From Methanoregula sp. (GTDB taxonomy: Archaea > Halobacteriota > Methanomicrobia > Methanomicrobiales > Methanospirillaceae), in contig JAURZP010000427.1 in NCBI GenBank assembly GCA_030653335.1, positions 1-15,215 on the forward strand: 15,215 nt of DNA. Direction: 5' to 3'. The translations under genes and the position numbers were made by a program. Each line of letters opens with the position of its first letter. Position 1 is the stretch's first letter. The notes under the pieces were generated by a model. It ran no database searches. It had not been told where the DNA came from and saw nothing but the letters and a program-made list of their open reading frames with translations. Shown in pieces: positions 15,134 through 15,215 of the stretch.

Positions 15134-15215
15134 TTACCGGCATCCGGAATATTCCTGATACGGTCCAGTCTTTTTCGGGTTTTTTCTTGCCTTTTCCAAT
15201 AATTCCCGCTCTTTT
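15134..15215 (-). CDS. Possible 3' end of a convergent gene (partial)
   Basis: Entering from the window edge, one minus-strand frame reads KERELLEKARKNPKKTG and ends after PYQEYSGCR at a TAA (15134-15136). The charged, helical character and the T-run on the same strand 60 bp further on suggest a real C-terminus. Only 26-27 codons are visible, other frames are also open here, and no family can be named. Confidence 0.3.
   Translation of the reverse strand, partial: KERELLEKARKNPKKTGPYQEYSGCR

Noticed and set aside
1..15215. CRISPR arrays, tRNA or rRNA genes, phage genes, defence systems
   Set aside because: No spaced short repeats, cloverleaf sequences or proteins of such systems are visible; the window is transporters, one redox protein, one IS and debris.

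Overview
The window looks like archaeal DNA, most likely from a methanogen of the Methanomicrobiales (Methanoregula-like). This is inferred from TATA-box promoters at leaderless or nearly leaderless spacing, a rubredoxin/iron-sulfur-flavoprotein fusion, a bacterial-type sodium:neurotransmitter symporter and moderate GC; no rRNA or taxonomic marker is present. Almost everything is ion transport, and nearly all genes lie on the minus strand.

Layout from high to low coordinates: a two-TM K+ channel with an unrecognised helical C-terminal domain (14160-14981, plus) faces a K+/H+ antiporter of the NhaP2/CvrA type with an RCK_C tail (12110-13597, minus). Then come an NSS/SNF transporter (10561-11976), a rubredoxin-FMN reductase flavoprotein (9550-10377), a Na+/phosphate cotransporter whose PhoU-like tail is cut off by an in-frame TGA (7879-9465), a P2-type cation ATPase (5306-7825) and a second NSS/SNF transporter (3875-5290), probably co-transcribed with that ATPase. 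An apparently intact IS1634/IS4-superfamily element (about 2292-3870) follows 4 bp after that stop codon. Beyond it is a gene graveyard (1531-2291): a frameshifted, truncated universal stress protein fragment and an orphan PhoU-like tail. The last gene is a second P2-type ATPase that runs off the window (1-1530).

The dominant theme is duplication. The unit [PhoU-like tail - 53 bp promoter spacer - P-type ATPase] occurs twice, at 1-1966 and at 5306-8261, with identical spacing. The two ATPases look only about two-thirds identical in protein, while the PhoU-tail DNA (382 bp) is about 97% identical without indels, and the identity stops abruptly at the stop codon. That points to gene conversion or a recent recombination between old paralogues. 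The two NSS transporters (both 471 aa) are also paralogues. In the left copy the membrane half of the phosphate transporter is gone, and IS-mediated deletion is a reasonable cause.

Functionally the island would couple Na+ gradients (NSS, Na/Pi), active cation export (P-type ATPases) and K+ movement (antiporter, channel). The pairing of an ATPase with an NSS transporter, and the channel's C-terminal domain, are the parts least explained by known biology.
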